The notes below the pieces were generated by a model. That model searched no databases. It was given only the letters and a program-made list of their open reading frames with translations, and was not told the DNA's origin. From Luzula sylvatica (taxonomy: Eukaryota; Streptophyta; Magnoliopsida; Poales; Juncaceae), in NCBI GenBank assembly GCA_946800325.1, contig OX326956.1, positions 20,116,667 to 20,180,666 on the forward strand: 64,000 bases of DNA, read 5' to 3'. Shown piece by piece: positions 36,003 through 47,718 of this stretch (its first letter is position 1; each line of letters opens with the position of its first letter). The position numbers and the translations under genes were made by a program.

Positions 36003-36992
36003 TGAAGGAAATACAGTTTCAGGATCAACCGTAAAAGTGTACACAAGGATAAACGAATGTAGTCGTACATTCGTGGCCATAACTGTCAGTGGGAAAATCC
36101 GATTTGAATGGTTCAAATTGGGTTAGATAGATAATTAGATTATCTATAACCTTCATGTAGAAATATATTTCATATGAACGAAGTATTAGTGTCGTTTATG
36201 TGAAATACCGAAAGGGTGCAACAGTATGATATACAGTTAGTAAAACAGTCATAACTTTTGCATACGAACTCCATTTGGGCTGGTCCAAATTGGGTTGTGT
36301 AGATAATTAGATTATCTACAACTTTCATGTTGGGTGATTTTCTGTCTGAGAAATTTACCAATTTCGAAATAACAGAATACTGACCAGGTTCATGCAGTTT
36401 TCTGTGTGAGAGGGTGTATATTGGATATACATGCCTTTTGGCTAATCCTGATCCTATTAGGTATAAATAGGATACTTTCTCTCTCATCACTATGCAAGTT
36501 AAAGCAATCTTATTCAGAATATTCAAGAGATTTTCCAATATAATTGAGATACAACTTTCTATTGAGTGAAAGGGTGTAAAGAGAGATAACCGAGAAAAGG
36601 AGTTTTCTCGGTGTAGAGAATCAAACAATCGAGCAAGTTCGCCGGTGCATCGTCTAGGCAGGTGCATCCGCGACCGACGTCTTGCGACTCACGGTGGATA
36701 CAAGTAGAGGAGCGACAATTGTGGCTCTTAGATTGTGATCGACCCAAGGAGTGAGAAGACAGCCAACGAACGGTGAAAGACGCGTGGTATGGGACGCGCG
36801 GATTGTCACCAACGTGACAGGAGATAGAAGGCGGCGATCAACCCTTCGTGCGTGATCAATTTCACGCTGGTATAGATCTATCCTTCTATTCGCATCGTAC
36901 CCTCGAAGTCATGGCGTGATCTCGGGAATCGGAGAATCGGACCGGGCCTTCATTCCGCTGCGCGGGCCCGGAGTCGAGGATATTCTCCTTCA
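36003..36992 (+). repeat. 3' LTR of the inner Copia
   Basis: 990 bp, the same length as the 5' LTR and nearly identical to it. Confidence 0.95.
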
Positions 36993-37454
36993 TGTGTAAT
37001 TAATGAACAAGTGAGAGAAAACTCCTTGAAGGTTTCTATTTATACTCTCTATAGAAACCCTTCAGAAAATCACTAGTTCGTTCGAACGCACAACATTTCG
37101 TTCTGAACGAACAGGTAATTTGAACTAGCCGTTTCAAATAACGCAATTGGACTTTTGACTGTCCGTTCGAACGAACAATGTGTTCGTGCGAACGAACTCA
37201 ATTATACATTGTTTTTGTCCAATTATACATTGTGTTCGTGGTGTGGGACGCGCGGATTGTCACCAACGTGACAGGAGAAAGAAGACTAGTAATCAACCCG
37301 TCGTGTGCAATCAATTTTGCACTGGTATGAACCTAATCTTCTTATTTGCATCGTACCCTTCGAAGTCATGGCGTGATCTTGGATTATGGAAACCGGACCG
37401 GGCCTACATATCCGCAGCGCGGGCCCGGGGACGGAAAGAATTCCCAACAAATAT

Positions 37455-39007
37455 TACAATGCATATTGTATTATTATTGTTCACAATAGTTCACGCAATA
37501 CAAACCAAAAAAAAATAATAAATTATACTATTTATGTATTCATTGTACACCATTATACTTAAATAATTTATCCACCTTCCTATTTTTGCACCTATATTTG
37601 ATTCTCTTCATGAACCCACATCATTATGGTTATTCGTGATTCTTTACCATTAGATTTTGTGATGTGAATTCATCATAAAAATGAATGTTATATTTATTTA
37701 TTTAAGACATGTATTTTGTGTGACCTTTTGTAATCATTTTTAAGTATTAATTTGAACCGTTAAATGTAGTGATGTAGATTGATCTCAATAATTATTCTTT
37801 TTTGTTAGATTTATTGAAGATTATATATGTATCTATGTGTGATTATTTTAGATCATGTTTTAAACATTCTCAGAAAGACACACTGTCCTACATTAATGAC
37901 GTTGACTATTATTATTGATTAGGTTCACATTAGACTAAGTACATTCAATTGTTTAGCATTTCACGCAAAATTACGTGATAAAATGTGTGCAATGGAAGAT
38001 GAAAATAATATAAATGAAATACTAATAATTAATATATAATACTATAAAACATACAACATATATTAACATTATTCAGAAATTGAACTTTAAAAATCCATCC
38101 TATATATTCATTTGAATTTTCTCTTTTATTTGATATTCATATTAGCATCATTCATACATATCTTTTTTCATAATTAAATTTTATAAAAATATTATGTAAG
38201 AAAATACAATAAAAAAATGCTTATTTACATAATATTAAGTATTCTGTTTACATAATAGAATTTTAAGTATTACTATTTATTTGTACAAAAATCATAACTA
38301 TAAGAATCCAATATAATAATAAGTAGATTATATTTGTGTTAATAACCAAACAAATTTAATATTAAATTTTTTAAAAACTAATATAATTAAAAATAAATAA
38401 TGTATCATATAAATAGCTTCTGAATCTTATAAACACCTATCAAATAGTATTGTTATTGTTCAAAATATAATCTTAAAAAATATACAATATAAAATAATAC
38501 ATATTTATGTTTATACTAAAATAATATTTTTATATTATTTATTAAATTATTTTCATTGTTAAATTTAATTTTCATTGCATTTTGAATCAAAAAAAAATTA
38601 TTTGTACTATATAATTATGATGTGTTACTACTAATAATTTAAATAGGGCCGCAATTGCAGCGATATAGAGCAAATAGCGGTAAATATTTCTTAAACGCAA
38701 TACCGCACTCTAATAAATATCGCCGCTATAATGTGCAATAGCGCTAGTCACGTGTAAATTGCAGTCCGAGTGTTATGGGTCGCTATATCCCAATTTACAA
38801 CATGTTACTACATATATCGCATGATTCATAATTTGTATATTTGATGTTGTATGAAATATTGTGAATAATAATAAAATAATATTTGTTGTAATTTTTTTTC
38901 GTAAAATTATGTTATATCTATTATAATATACAATGACACTAATATAAGCTTTATTCTTTGATTAAAAACGAGATTTTTTTTTATTGCAAAATATATATAT
39001 ATATATA
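37455..39007. other. AT-rich intergenic sequence
   Basis: No ORF of note. Around 38645-38790 lies an 'atagcg/cgctat' rich stretch related to 18293-18460. The right end enters a short TA tract. Confidence 0.45.
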
Positions 39008-39173
39008 GGGTAATGCTCTAGCCACTCCCTCCCTCCCTCCCATATCCCCTTCCTTGGTCTATGACATGTGGGACCCACATACATTAATTTTTGTGAAATG
39101 TTGTGTGGGTCCCACATGTCATAGACCTAGGGAGGGGATTTGGGAGTGAGGGAGGGAGTGACTGTAGCACTGC

Positions 39174-39175
<2 letters not shown>
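39008..39175. mobile_element. Fold-back MITE
   Basis: 168 bp, almost entirely self-complementary. The left arm is GGGTAATGCTCTAGCCACTC and the right arm its near-complement ending GCACTGCCC. The inner arms GACATGTGGGACCCACAT and GTGGGTCCCACATGTC match each other. It is inserted between TA tracts. Confidence 0.8.
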
Positions 39176-39207
<32 letters not shown>

Positions 39208-39209
<2 letters not shown>

Positions 39210-39468
39210 GGGCTTCTATCATACACCCCTTTCTTTATCATACACCCATTTTCAAGGGTATTTGGAGTAATTAACAATTTATGAATATTTAAGGTAAGAT
39301 ATCAAATATATTTATCAATTAATGTTTGACTAAATTAGAATTTTTTGTTGTTCATTTAAACTAAAATCTCCATAAAAGATAAATTTTATGATACACCCTT
39401 TTACATATATAATTAATTACTAAAATACCCAAAATACCCTTGTAAAAGGGTGTATGATAGAACTCCCC
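39208..39468. mobile_element. 261-bp MITE, second copy
   Basis: Same family and length as 25294-25554, in the opposite orientation; ends GGGGGCTTCTATCATACACC and GTATGATAGAACTCCCC. It sits between TA tracts. Confidence 0.8.
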
Positions 39469-39487
39469 TATATATATATATATATAT

Positions 39488-39619
39488 GGGGAGGATCCCT
39501 TGACATCCACGTTAGACTCCCATATTAAACTTCATAATCTGGACCCTTCATCTTTGATCTAATGTGATGAATGGTTAGGATTAAACCCTAGAAAGTACTG
39601 CTAGTCTTCCAAGATGACC

Positions 39620-39659
<40 letters not shown>

Positions 39660-41672
39660 GCGATTCACGACTCTCTCTGGGTTGGCGATTCACTGAAAGA
39701 TCGCAGAACATATTTTCGTTGCCCTTTCCGGCGACGGCTCGAATCCACGACGCCAACCCTTTCTCTGACGATGCACAATCACCCTTTCTCTTAGCTGTTC
39801 GCCCAACTCTCTCTGCTAATGACTGTAACCCTAATTCTTATGAAGCCTGAATCACGTCGCAGAAATGGTAACCCTCATCTGCCATCTTGGTCATACTTGA
39901 GGTATAATTAGTATAATTTTAATTGGGGTTTATGTTTGCAAATTGAGGCTGAATTAGGTTTTTATTTTGGATAATATGACCAATTAGATCAAAATGGATG
40001 TTTTTTTGTCAAGGATGCTTAATTAGGGTCGATCGGGAATAATTGAGACTAATTATAGTTCACAATAAAATGGATTATAATTTAATTTGGTTATTTAGGG
40101 CTTGATTCAGTCTTAATTTGTGTGTTGAAATGAAATGATGTTAAATTACATTTTGCTTATTTAAATTTGTTATTAGGTGATATGAATCATGAATGCGATG
40201 GGAGGAATCAAGAGAACTGTTGAAATGATACGCAAAAGCAGGATTGTTTGTGGAGAAATGTATTTTCCGGGACAGTTTAGTCAATTGAATTTGACTCGCT
40301 GCATTTGATACACAAAATGATTTGTCGAAGTTTTGAAGTTTGGGTTATACTCGAAATTGTGTATGAAATTTGTATTAGGTTTTGGGTTATGATTGTGTCG
40401 AGGATTGACTTGTAATAGGTTTAGAATTGTGTTTTGTGTATTTATAATGGTTTGTCTAAAATTTGTTTTAGAATTTATGACTCGAGAATTTTGTAGCAGG
40501 ACTGTTGAGTCGAGGATGAAATTGTAATGAATTTACGATTGGGTTTCGTGTAATATATTCATAGCTATTAGAGTCGGAGATTTGTTTTGCAATTCTTGAG
40601 TCGAGGTTTAGAGATTTGACACTGAGAATCAGATTTAGATATTTGTAATTGTGTATGAAATTTTAATAGTTAAAATTGAATTATTAATGTTCTGTTTTAC
40701 AATTAAAATTATATTGTTTTGGTTTAAATTGAAATCAAATTATTTAGCAAGGAAATTTTATTCTTATTTAGCAAGGAAGTTTTGCTGGACCATTGAGTGT
40801 GCATATTTACGGGAGAACAAATATGGGTAAGAACTGTACCATGTACCAACTGGTACCATTAACGCATGAAATTAATACTACAAATGAAATACTACAAATG
40901 AAAAATTACTATTAATCTCAGTTTACAATTGAGAAACTCAATTAACTCGTACAAACTAATCCATTATAATTCCAAACTCTAACCTTAACTCGACATAATT
41001 TCCAAATATAAATTCATATAAACAACTCACAATTCTAATACAAACCCTAATCCAAAATACTTGAACCATTGCGGCAATTCTTCTACCTGTACAAGTCACC
41101 AACTCACAACTCTAACCTTAACTTGAACCATAGTTTTGAGAATCCGATGATTTCGAAAGATCACAATATCCATGGTCCCGTGATCTCTTAAGAAATATGA
41201 AACCTGAAACAACAAACCAAACAACTCAACATTATTTCGAAATATCACAAATCAGTACAAATGCCCTCTAATTACCCTGAAATTAATTCATAAAATCAAT
41301 AATTACCTATTATTACACTCGGGGCAGCGTGAGCTCGAGATATATACTATATAGGGCCTCGGTTGCAAGTTCAAAGGCCGACATGGTCTAGGGTTAGGTT
41401 CTACGATGGAGAATGGCGTCGCCCGTTTTTGCCAGCCACCAACAGAGAGAGGAGCGTCACCAACTATGCATAAAAGAGAAGCGTGATGTTTCTTTGAATC
41501 ACCAGTCGCCGGAATCGTGAAGAGAGAGAGAGAGAGAGAGAGAGAATCAACATTAAACGAGGAAGAGAAGCAGCATTTTCTAGGATTTAATGTTCACCTT
41601 TCATCAATCAGAGGGTCCAGATTATGAAGTCTAATAGGGAAGTCTAATATGGATGTCAAGGGATCTTCCCCC
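39488..41672. mobile_element. TIR element with (CT)n/(GA)n arms
   Basis: The left end GGGGAGGATCCCTTGACATC is matched in inverted form by GATGTCAAGGGATCTTCCCCC at the right. Inverted similarity continues about 150 bp to a (CT)n run at 39630-39657 and a (GA)n run at 41521-41545. The interior has promoter- and leader-like sequence on both sides but no ORF with a recognisable domain. No clean target duplication was found: the left end is in a TA tract and the right end lies at the edge of duplication copy B. Confidence 0.7.
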
Positions 41673-42504
41673 TGTATGAAATTTTTGATATTAAAGTTGT
41701 TTAAATAAAAACACAACTCTAAGTTTCTCAGGATGACCGAGGATTTTAATATTCAAATTATATAAAAAAGTTATATAGGAAATCTGCTAATATGTGATGT
41801 CAAAATAGAAAAACTGTAAATGATATATTTAACAGTTTATTAAAATTGAAGTTCTGAAAATTTTATATATATATATATCTGATGTATGTTTTATCTTATA
41901 TATATACTAATTTATTAGTATTTCACTTATGAACTATTCATGTTACATTATTAATATTTGGTCATGTAATTTCATGAGATATAAAATAAACAATTAAATA
42001 AATTTGGTTTAACAATGAACTAACGAACGATAGTAGTTCATTTTATTAATGTAAGATAATGTGGTATTTGAAAAATGCACACAATATTATAAAATAATGA
42101 ACACATTAATATTTCTTTGTTCATAAACAAAATATGTCAATAAAAAATCAGTAGCTTTAATTTTAAAACATATGATAATTTAATTTTTCAAATGATTATG
42201 GCGATGGGACAAAAATAAATTACACACAATCTTGTCAAAATTAAAATACAGACAAGTTATATTTCAAACATAATGAATTATTACATTCGAATTATTATTA
42301 CGTTTCAAGAGTAGACACAACTTCAGTGACATTTTTCTTTTCAATTTTTTTGTTGGATTTTCTTTATTTGGTCATTCTTTGTGTACCATTTTTCTATCTA
42401 GATCCTCTGTTTTTCGGGGTCTTTGTTTTATCAGGATCGTTGTTGTATAGTTGTATTAGTTCGTCGATCGTCTCGTCTCTTCTCGGTGTCAAATCGCGAT
42501 TGAT

Positions 42505-43201
42505 ATATTGCTGGAGAAAGAGTCCCGAACAATGGACGTGAGAAACATTGACGAAGTTGTGTTGTGCAAGAAAGCTGCAGATGGGTGCAAGCAATCACTC
42601 TCATCGCTGTTGTAAGCCCTAATTTCACCATCCCACATTTTGAAACCGAGAAATTTAATAACCTGTTTTTCTCCACATATGTATGCGGATGGGTCCGCAA
42701 AAACGACGCAGTTGGCAGTACTAAACGCCTCGAGAAAGTCAGGGTTATGATATTTACTATTCATCTTTTTTCGTTTTGTAATTTATTTTTTTGTTGTTAA
42801 CTTACTGATTTTTTCAATGTGTACGGATTGTTCTATTTGTTAGCGGTGCGGAAAAAAAAAAGTAACCTTGAAAAACTGAAAAATCAGATTTGACCCCTGT
42901 TTTTCGACGGCTAGAGAACTATGCAAAGACAAAAGAGGCGTAAGTGGAGGAATTGATTAAAGTCGTTGCGGAATCGGATGCAAAGTGGTTGCCAGTGGAG
43001 CCGACGTTGGTGACATGCCACTTCCATTTCAACAAACGTGACGAGTAACTATTTTATTTTTATTTTGTTTATTTTATATCGTTTTGTAGATGATTTTAAT
43101 ATTTAATTCAGTTTGTGTTTTCTTGCAGATTGATGGTGTTGAAAATTATCTCGAAATTCGAGTTGAGGCGGTTTTGCCGTTCCACCGGTTCTATAGCTAT
43201 G
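42505..43201 (+). pseudogene. CCT8: CCT8 (TCP-1 theta) chaperonin gene fragment, copy B
   Basis: Same pieces as copy A. Here the KNDAVGSTKRLEKVRVM stretch (about 42695-42750) is in one open frame. The last exon fragment reads LMVLKIISKFELRRFC with AG and GT borders. Stops and frameshifts elsewhere, and the missing ends of the gene, rule out function. Introns are kept, so this is DNA-level capture or duplication. Confidence 0.8.
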
Positions 43202-43771
43202 GTACGTGCTGTAAATAATATCAAATTTAATTTAATTAACTTTCTCATGGCTCGTATAAAATTGAAAGTGGAGCATCTGATTTCGAGCAGCACGTCGTGT
43301 GCACGGAACTCCTGATTTCGAGCAACCCACCTCCATCCTCCATCATGAGCTGTTTCAAGCGGTCGAAGAACCGCCATAACTGACGTATTTTATTCATAGG
43401 ACGACTTAATTGAAGAAGGCAATACATCTATACTTGAAGAACCGCCAAATCAAATTGAGCGTAGATATATTTGAGATGGAACCGAGAAGGCAGAGATGGT
43501 ACGTAACATGATAAAGTCGTCGTAACATGAGGAGGCAGAGATGGTACAAAAGGCGAACTCTCTTTAGAATTAATATTTGAGATCTCTTGCGAAACAACAA
43601 AACATCAAATTATCAAAGTTTAACGTAAATAAACATAAATGGTTCTCAGATCTCTTGCAAAACAAGAAAACGTCAAATTATCAAAGTTTTCAAATTAAAA
43701 AAACACATAAATAAACATAATCAAACAATATCGTCTTTTTCTTCTCTTTCTCCTCTTTCTTATGTGCCTCC

Positions 43772-43999
43772 TCAACCATTTTCTTGTAGTCTCGAACCGT
43801 TTTCGTCTCTATTTGTTTGCTTTTCATATTCGATTAGAAATAAACTTCTTTTTTCAACACATTCAATGGAATTTATCAACTCCAAAGCAAGATCCGCATT
43901 CCATAACAAGTCGGGTGTACGTAACATGCGGAGTGTTTTTTGTATCATTATCGCTTCTCGATCTGGAAAATAGTCTGGCTCATCATTCCAATTAGACAT
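43772..43999 (-). CDS. Unrecognised small ORF, copy B
   Basis: 75-residue frame starting MSNWNDEPDYFPDREA, with an acceptor TTATTATAG just upstream. A candidate first exon lies near 44250: ATGGAAGAAAAAG then a GTACGT donor, though joining the two gives a different frame. Hydrophobic and acidic residues alternate in a helix-like pattern (LRMLRTPDLLWNADLALEL). After the stop, another frame continues with a Lys/Glu-rich tail, so a frameshift is likely. The only relative seen is copy A. It could be a decayed host or transposon-associated gene; I cannot assign it. Confidence 0.35.
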   Translation of the reverse strand: MSNWNDEPDYFPDREAIMIQKTLRMLRTPDLLWNADLALELINSIECVEKRSLFLIEYEKQTNRDENGSRLQENG

Positions 44000-44969
44000 G
44001 CTTGCACTATAATAAAAATAATTATAAATAATTGTAATAAGAAAATCGAAAGTTTTGAAAATCAGTAAAAAACAATATATGAAATTAATCTAACTATTTT
44101 ATCCGAAACTAAACATTAAATAACCCAACTAACTACAAAATTCATATTTCATAATTAAATTTATCCTAATTCGTACTGAAATAAAGTAGTATTTTCAAGA
44201 AGCAAACAAATAAAATAACGTACCAACGAGATGAGAAACTTTTTCTTCCATGTGGATCTAAGTTTCTTTTATTTTTTGGATTTTCTGTTGAATTTTGGTG
44301 AAAGTTTGAAATGTAATAGAATTTTGGGTTTAAATTTAGGATCCAAATTTGTTTGCTAAATTTTGAGAAAAGAAGAGAGGGAGAAGGTAGAAGAAGAAAA
44401 AGGGGCTGCTCCAAGCATTAAATGTCTTTACTTTCGACAGCACGCCGGGAGAAAGAGGGGACGAGGGACAGCTTCAATAATAAATGTTGGTTCAGAACGT
44501 GGTGGAGACCAAATCCTGAATTTATGCCTCTTTCTGTAGCCATCATGGCGAAAATGACCAAATCCAGGATTTTACAATTTTTCACGTTTTGAACCAACAC
44601 TAATCAACTTAGTTAGGATCCAATTCCATCTCTAAACTCTTTCGTCAAACTCCCTGCGAAGCTCCCCGGCAAAATCACAAGTTTTGCAAATTAGTCAAGA
44701 CTAACACAATCCTTACAAATTGGGCTTTCCAAAAAGTGTAAATGTCAAAGAAAATCATATATCTTATATTATCTTGATCATATTAAAAGACTTGACCTAA
44801 TCAATTTCTATAAACTATACGCGCAATGTTCTAAAAAAAAAAAAAAATAGCGCCATCCATTTAATCATTTTAATACACTAATCATTTTTTATGAAATAAT
44901 ATAACATTCATTATAATTCAAATTCAAATTGATTGTCAATTTCAATCTAAGTTCCGGTTTTATTTTGCT

Positions 44970-45292
44970 CTAAGTCCAAAGATGGTGGGGGTTCATTTTG
45001 TCGCAACAAAAGCAATCAAGGACAGGTCTGCAATCCCAAGCAGTGTAATTATGACTTAAGCAATCCTGCGCGCATATATTTTCCGAGAGGCAATCTACCT
45101 CCCAATTCCTATCACAATTTGATCTTGCATTCGTGCTCCTAATTTCGCCTGCAAATTTCGAGGTTATTTTTTCCTCATATATAATATATATAACTCCTAC
45201 AAAAATAATTATTTCAATAAAGAGGGAGACTTACTTGAGGAAATGAGAAGCATGACAAGTATGGAGATTGCTAGTTTCATATTTATTTGCAT
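44970..45292 (-). CDS. Defensin-like secreted cysteine-rich peptide, gene 5
   Basis: Exons 45292-45235 and 45148-44970 with a phase-1 GTAAGT/TTTGCAG intron of 86 bp; predicted 78 residues. The signal peptide is MQINMKLAISILVMLLISS. The mature part has exactly eight cysteines, with CAQDC (CxxxC) and DCFCC (CxC plus one), the standard defensin-like number. Compared with genes 1, 4 and 6 a one-base deletion after the codon for LW puts a TAG in frame, so the LEQNKT tail is lost and the protein ends HHLWT. It is the intact partner of truncated gene 2. Confidence 0.85.
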
Positions 45293-45341
45293 TGTGTTTG
45301 TAATACGAATGATAGTGAGCATTACTATAATCATCATGAGT

Positions 45342-45349
45342 AATTTATA
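45342..45349 (-). promoter_or_regulatory. TATA box of DEFL gene 5
   Basis: TATAAATT on the minus strand, 50 nt upstream of the ATG. Confidence 0.6.
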
Positions 45350-45359
45350 CTGATGAAAT

Positions 45360-46510
45360 GAATCAATGAGTGTATCAATTAGCATTAAATAAATACTTAC
45401 ATATATAAGCAAATAGATACTCAGACATGCAACGACTCAATTTATTGGCATTAAAAGGTATATCCACAGTTTAATGTTCTGAAATGGTGCTTTCCTGACC
45501 ACCACCAATCGTGCTTAGTTTACCAGCAAAACATACTTCAGTTATCACCAAAAATAATGAAAAATAAAAAGTAATGAGGCCTTATAATTTACCTACATCT
45601 TTATTTTTATTCAATTTTATGCAATTATCTTTGTGCCACGTCATATCACACCAATCGTTTTTGTCATTAAATTACAATATGTGCCAAAATTTGGATTATT
45701 GAGTAACCGTTGATTTTATTTTATGGTCATAGTTTTCTTGTAAACATTTTACGTATCCATTATTTTATAACATCCATTATTTTATAACAATTATGAGAAT
45801 TTTCAGAATTATATGATCTTACATTGATGATGGACTAGACCAAGTTTATTGAATTGTTTATTATTTCAAATTATGTTGTATGGTCAAATTGAATATTTAG
45901 TATATGAAATACTAATAGATTAATATATAATATAAAATACATACTTCAAATAATAATTTATTTTTAGAACTTTAATTTCAAAGAGCGATTAAAATATAGT
46001 CAATATTCAATATTTGAAATTTGAAATTATAATGAATTAGATGTATTATTTTTTTGGGCTATTCTCTTTTGTTTTCATTAAATTGTGAATGTTATTTGTT
46101 CTGATGTCCATGAAAATCAAACATATCAACTCTGATTTATTGTAATATGCACTCAATCATTTGAGCTATGAGTTCATTGGCTTATTCAATTTACGAAGGG
46201 TATTTTGGATATTTTTCAATCATCTCTTATATGTAATAATCAAGGATGGATTTTGCAAAAACTAACATAACTTAATTAAAAATGATTTCACAAAAAATTT
46301 ATCAAGGATTGGAGGCAGAACGCTCCAAATCGATAAACAGGTGAGACTGCGAGGGCTCCCCTTCATGGCGATAAGGAGGATAGAGATAGGGAGAAAACCA
46401 TTAACTTCTAGATAACGTCATCTATCAAATGAAAGGCACACGCGAATCATAGAGCAGATCCGACGGTACAAAAACTTATTACATCAAACACTTGGTAAAA
46501 CCAGTTGTAC
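45360..46510. repeat. DEFL upstream spacer (copy B)
   Basis: Counterpart of 17100-18240, almost identical. No gene. Confidence 0.6.
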
Positions 46511-46511
46511 A

Positions 46512-46513
<2 letters not shown>

Positions 46514-46561
<48 letters not shown>
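46514..46561. repeat. (TA)n microsatellite
   Basis: Counterpart of 18243-18292. Confidence 0.9.
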
Positions 46562-46564
<3 letters not shown>

Positions 46565-46730
46565 TGTTTTAAATAGCAGCGCCTCAGCGGCTTTATAGCG
46601 GATTTTAGGAGGTAAACGTTGCATCGCTTCGAAATTTAGCTATGTAGCATTTTGTTCCGCTGCAACACTATAACAGACTGCTATAGCATGAAGTGTTCAG
46701 ATATAGCGACTGTAGCGGTGCTATAGCGTG

Positions 46731-47048
46731 ATTATTATTATTATTATTATTATTATTATAAATATCATAATAATGTTAAAACTAACAATAACAATAGTAA
46801 TAATAGAAATAATAATAAAATAATGATAGTAATAATAATACTAATAATAATAATCATTATTATCATTACACAATAATAATAATTGTCATTAAATAGTAAT
46901 AATAATAATAATTATTATTATTATTATTATTATTGGTATTAAATAATAATAACAATAATAATAATAATAATAATAATTAATATTATTATTTTACAATAAT
47001 AATTATTGTTATTAAATAATAATAATAATAATAACAATAATAATAATA

Positions 47049-47084
<36 letters not shown>

Positions 47085-47085
47085 G
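46731..47085. repeat. (ATT)n/(AAT)n microsatellite region
   Basis: Counterpart of 18461-18835 with changed run lengths. Confidence 0.9.
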
Positions 47086-47128
47086 GAAGAATAAGATCAA
47101 CACCACTATTATTAGCATTATTATAATT

Positions 47129-47325
47129 TTTTGAGTAAATTCGGAGAGGGCTCAAAGTCCCCTTCCAAACACAATCTTTTTTTTTTTTTACAAACCCGTA
47201 GGCCACACACTCTATTCACTGATTTAACATTTAATCTATAATCCAGTATCCCCGCCGGGAATCGAACCCCACACCTCTCGCTCCCTAGCCAAGAGGTGTG
47301 ACCAACTAGGCTAACTCTAGTTGGC
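47129..47325 (-). mobile_element. tRNA-derived SINE, poly(A) type
   Basis: Minus-orientation SINE of 197 bp flanked by GCATTATTATAATT at 47115-47128 and 47326-47339. On the minus strand it has an A box TAGCCTAGTTGG and a B box GGTTCGATTCCC. The T run at 47177-47188 on the plus strand reads as an internal A run, and the end has further A-rich sequence. Copy A at 18861-18874 has a single GCATTATTATAATT, the exact empty site. The insertion is therefore younger than the duplication. Confidence 0.93.
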
Positions 47326-47376
47326 GCATTATTATAATTACAATAATATAATAATAAAATAAAAAGAAAAGTAATA

Positions 47377-47423
<47 letters not shown>

Positions 47424-47427
<4 letters not shown>

Positions 47428-47675
47428 TCTGTCTACTGTACAATCGATTTTACCAAGCTGTTGGTGTAATTAGTTTCTAAGCCCTGAGATTTGCTTTAAA
47501 ATTCGTAAAACCTTAGATCCGTGTTTTTGTTGTTCCGTTCTGTTAAGTTCCTTCAGTTAAATAAAATTTCATTCCAAGACCTGGATCAAGTACGTAGAGG
47601 TCTCCTCCTCGGCCTCCCCTATCCCTCGCCTGAAACCTAAACCTATGTCTCTCTTCCTTTTTCTTCGCACGCATC

Positions 47676-47718
<43 letters not shown>

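Larger units (their letters stand above)
28644..36992 (+). mobile_element. Full-length Copia retrotransposon, non-autonomous
   Basis: Complete element of 8349 bp: LTR 28644-29633, LTR 36003-36992, TSD TGTGT at 28639-28643 and 36993-36997. The PBS TGGTATCAGAG at 29635 is complementary to initiator Met tRNA, and a purine tract TGAGTGGGAGAC precedes the 3' LTR. Degenerate Copia pol order is visible: WHCRLGHIN (GAG pre-integrase) near 32067, RGGYRYFVTF (integrase) near 32284, MDVKTEFLN (reverse transcriptase) near 33526, and GGEYIAVIN (RNase H) near 34462. All are broken by stops and frameshifts and no long ORF remains, although the LTRs differ at only about a dozen sites by eye. Confidence 0.92.
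28100..37235 (-). mobile_element. Middle layer: LTR-like element split by the inner Copia
   Basis: The two parts, 28100-28643 and 36998-about 37235, are continuous once the inner element and one copy of TGTGT are removed. The left end TGTTGGTTAATTC...aacctagagg and the 'aacacttgaacacaag' block resemble the end of a plant Copia LTR read on the minus strand. The right part holds repeated 'gttcgttcgaacgaac' palindrome words. No clean target duplication was found and the right border is approximate. Confidence 0.5.
27471..37449 (+). mobile_element. Outer solo LTR, interrupted by nested insertions
   Basis: A diverged relative of the inner LTR: its left part is 27471-28099 and its right part about 37236-37449. 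It starts TGAAGGAAAT and ends TTCCCAACA. The flanks are AATAT at 27466-27470 and 37450-37454, a perfect 5-bp duplication spanning the whole 10-kb nest. Compared with the inner LTR, about 140 bp is missing at the interruption. It has no internal domain, so it was a solo LTR before the later insertions. Confidence 0.85.

Noticed and set aside
27466..37454. Endogenous pararetrovirus block
   Set aside because: Typical LTRs, tRNA-Met primer site, purine tract and 5-bp duplications identify Copia retrotransposons; no viral movement or coat gene was seen.
39614..39850. Ser/Leu-rich frame after a (CT)n run
   Set aside because: It arises from the microsatellite in the arm of the TIR element; no domain or splice support.
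42489..42764. Minus-strand frames opposite the CCT8 fragments (also at 13477-13744)
   Set aside because: The plus strand matches CCT theta in several places; the minus frames have no similarity and are shadows.
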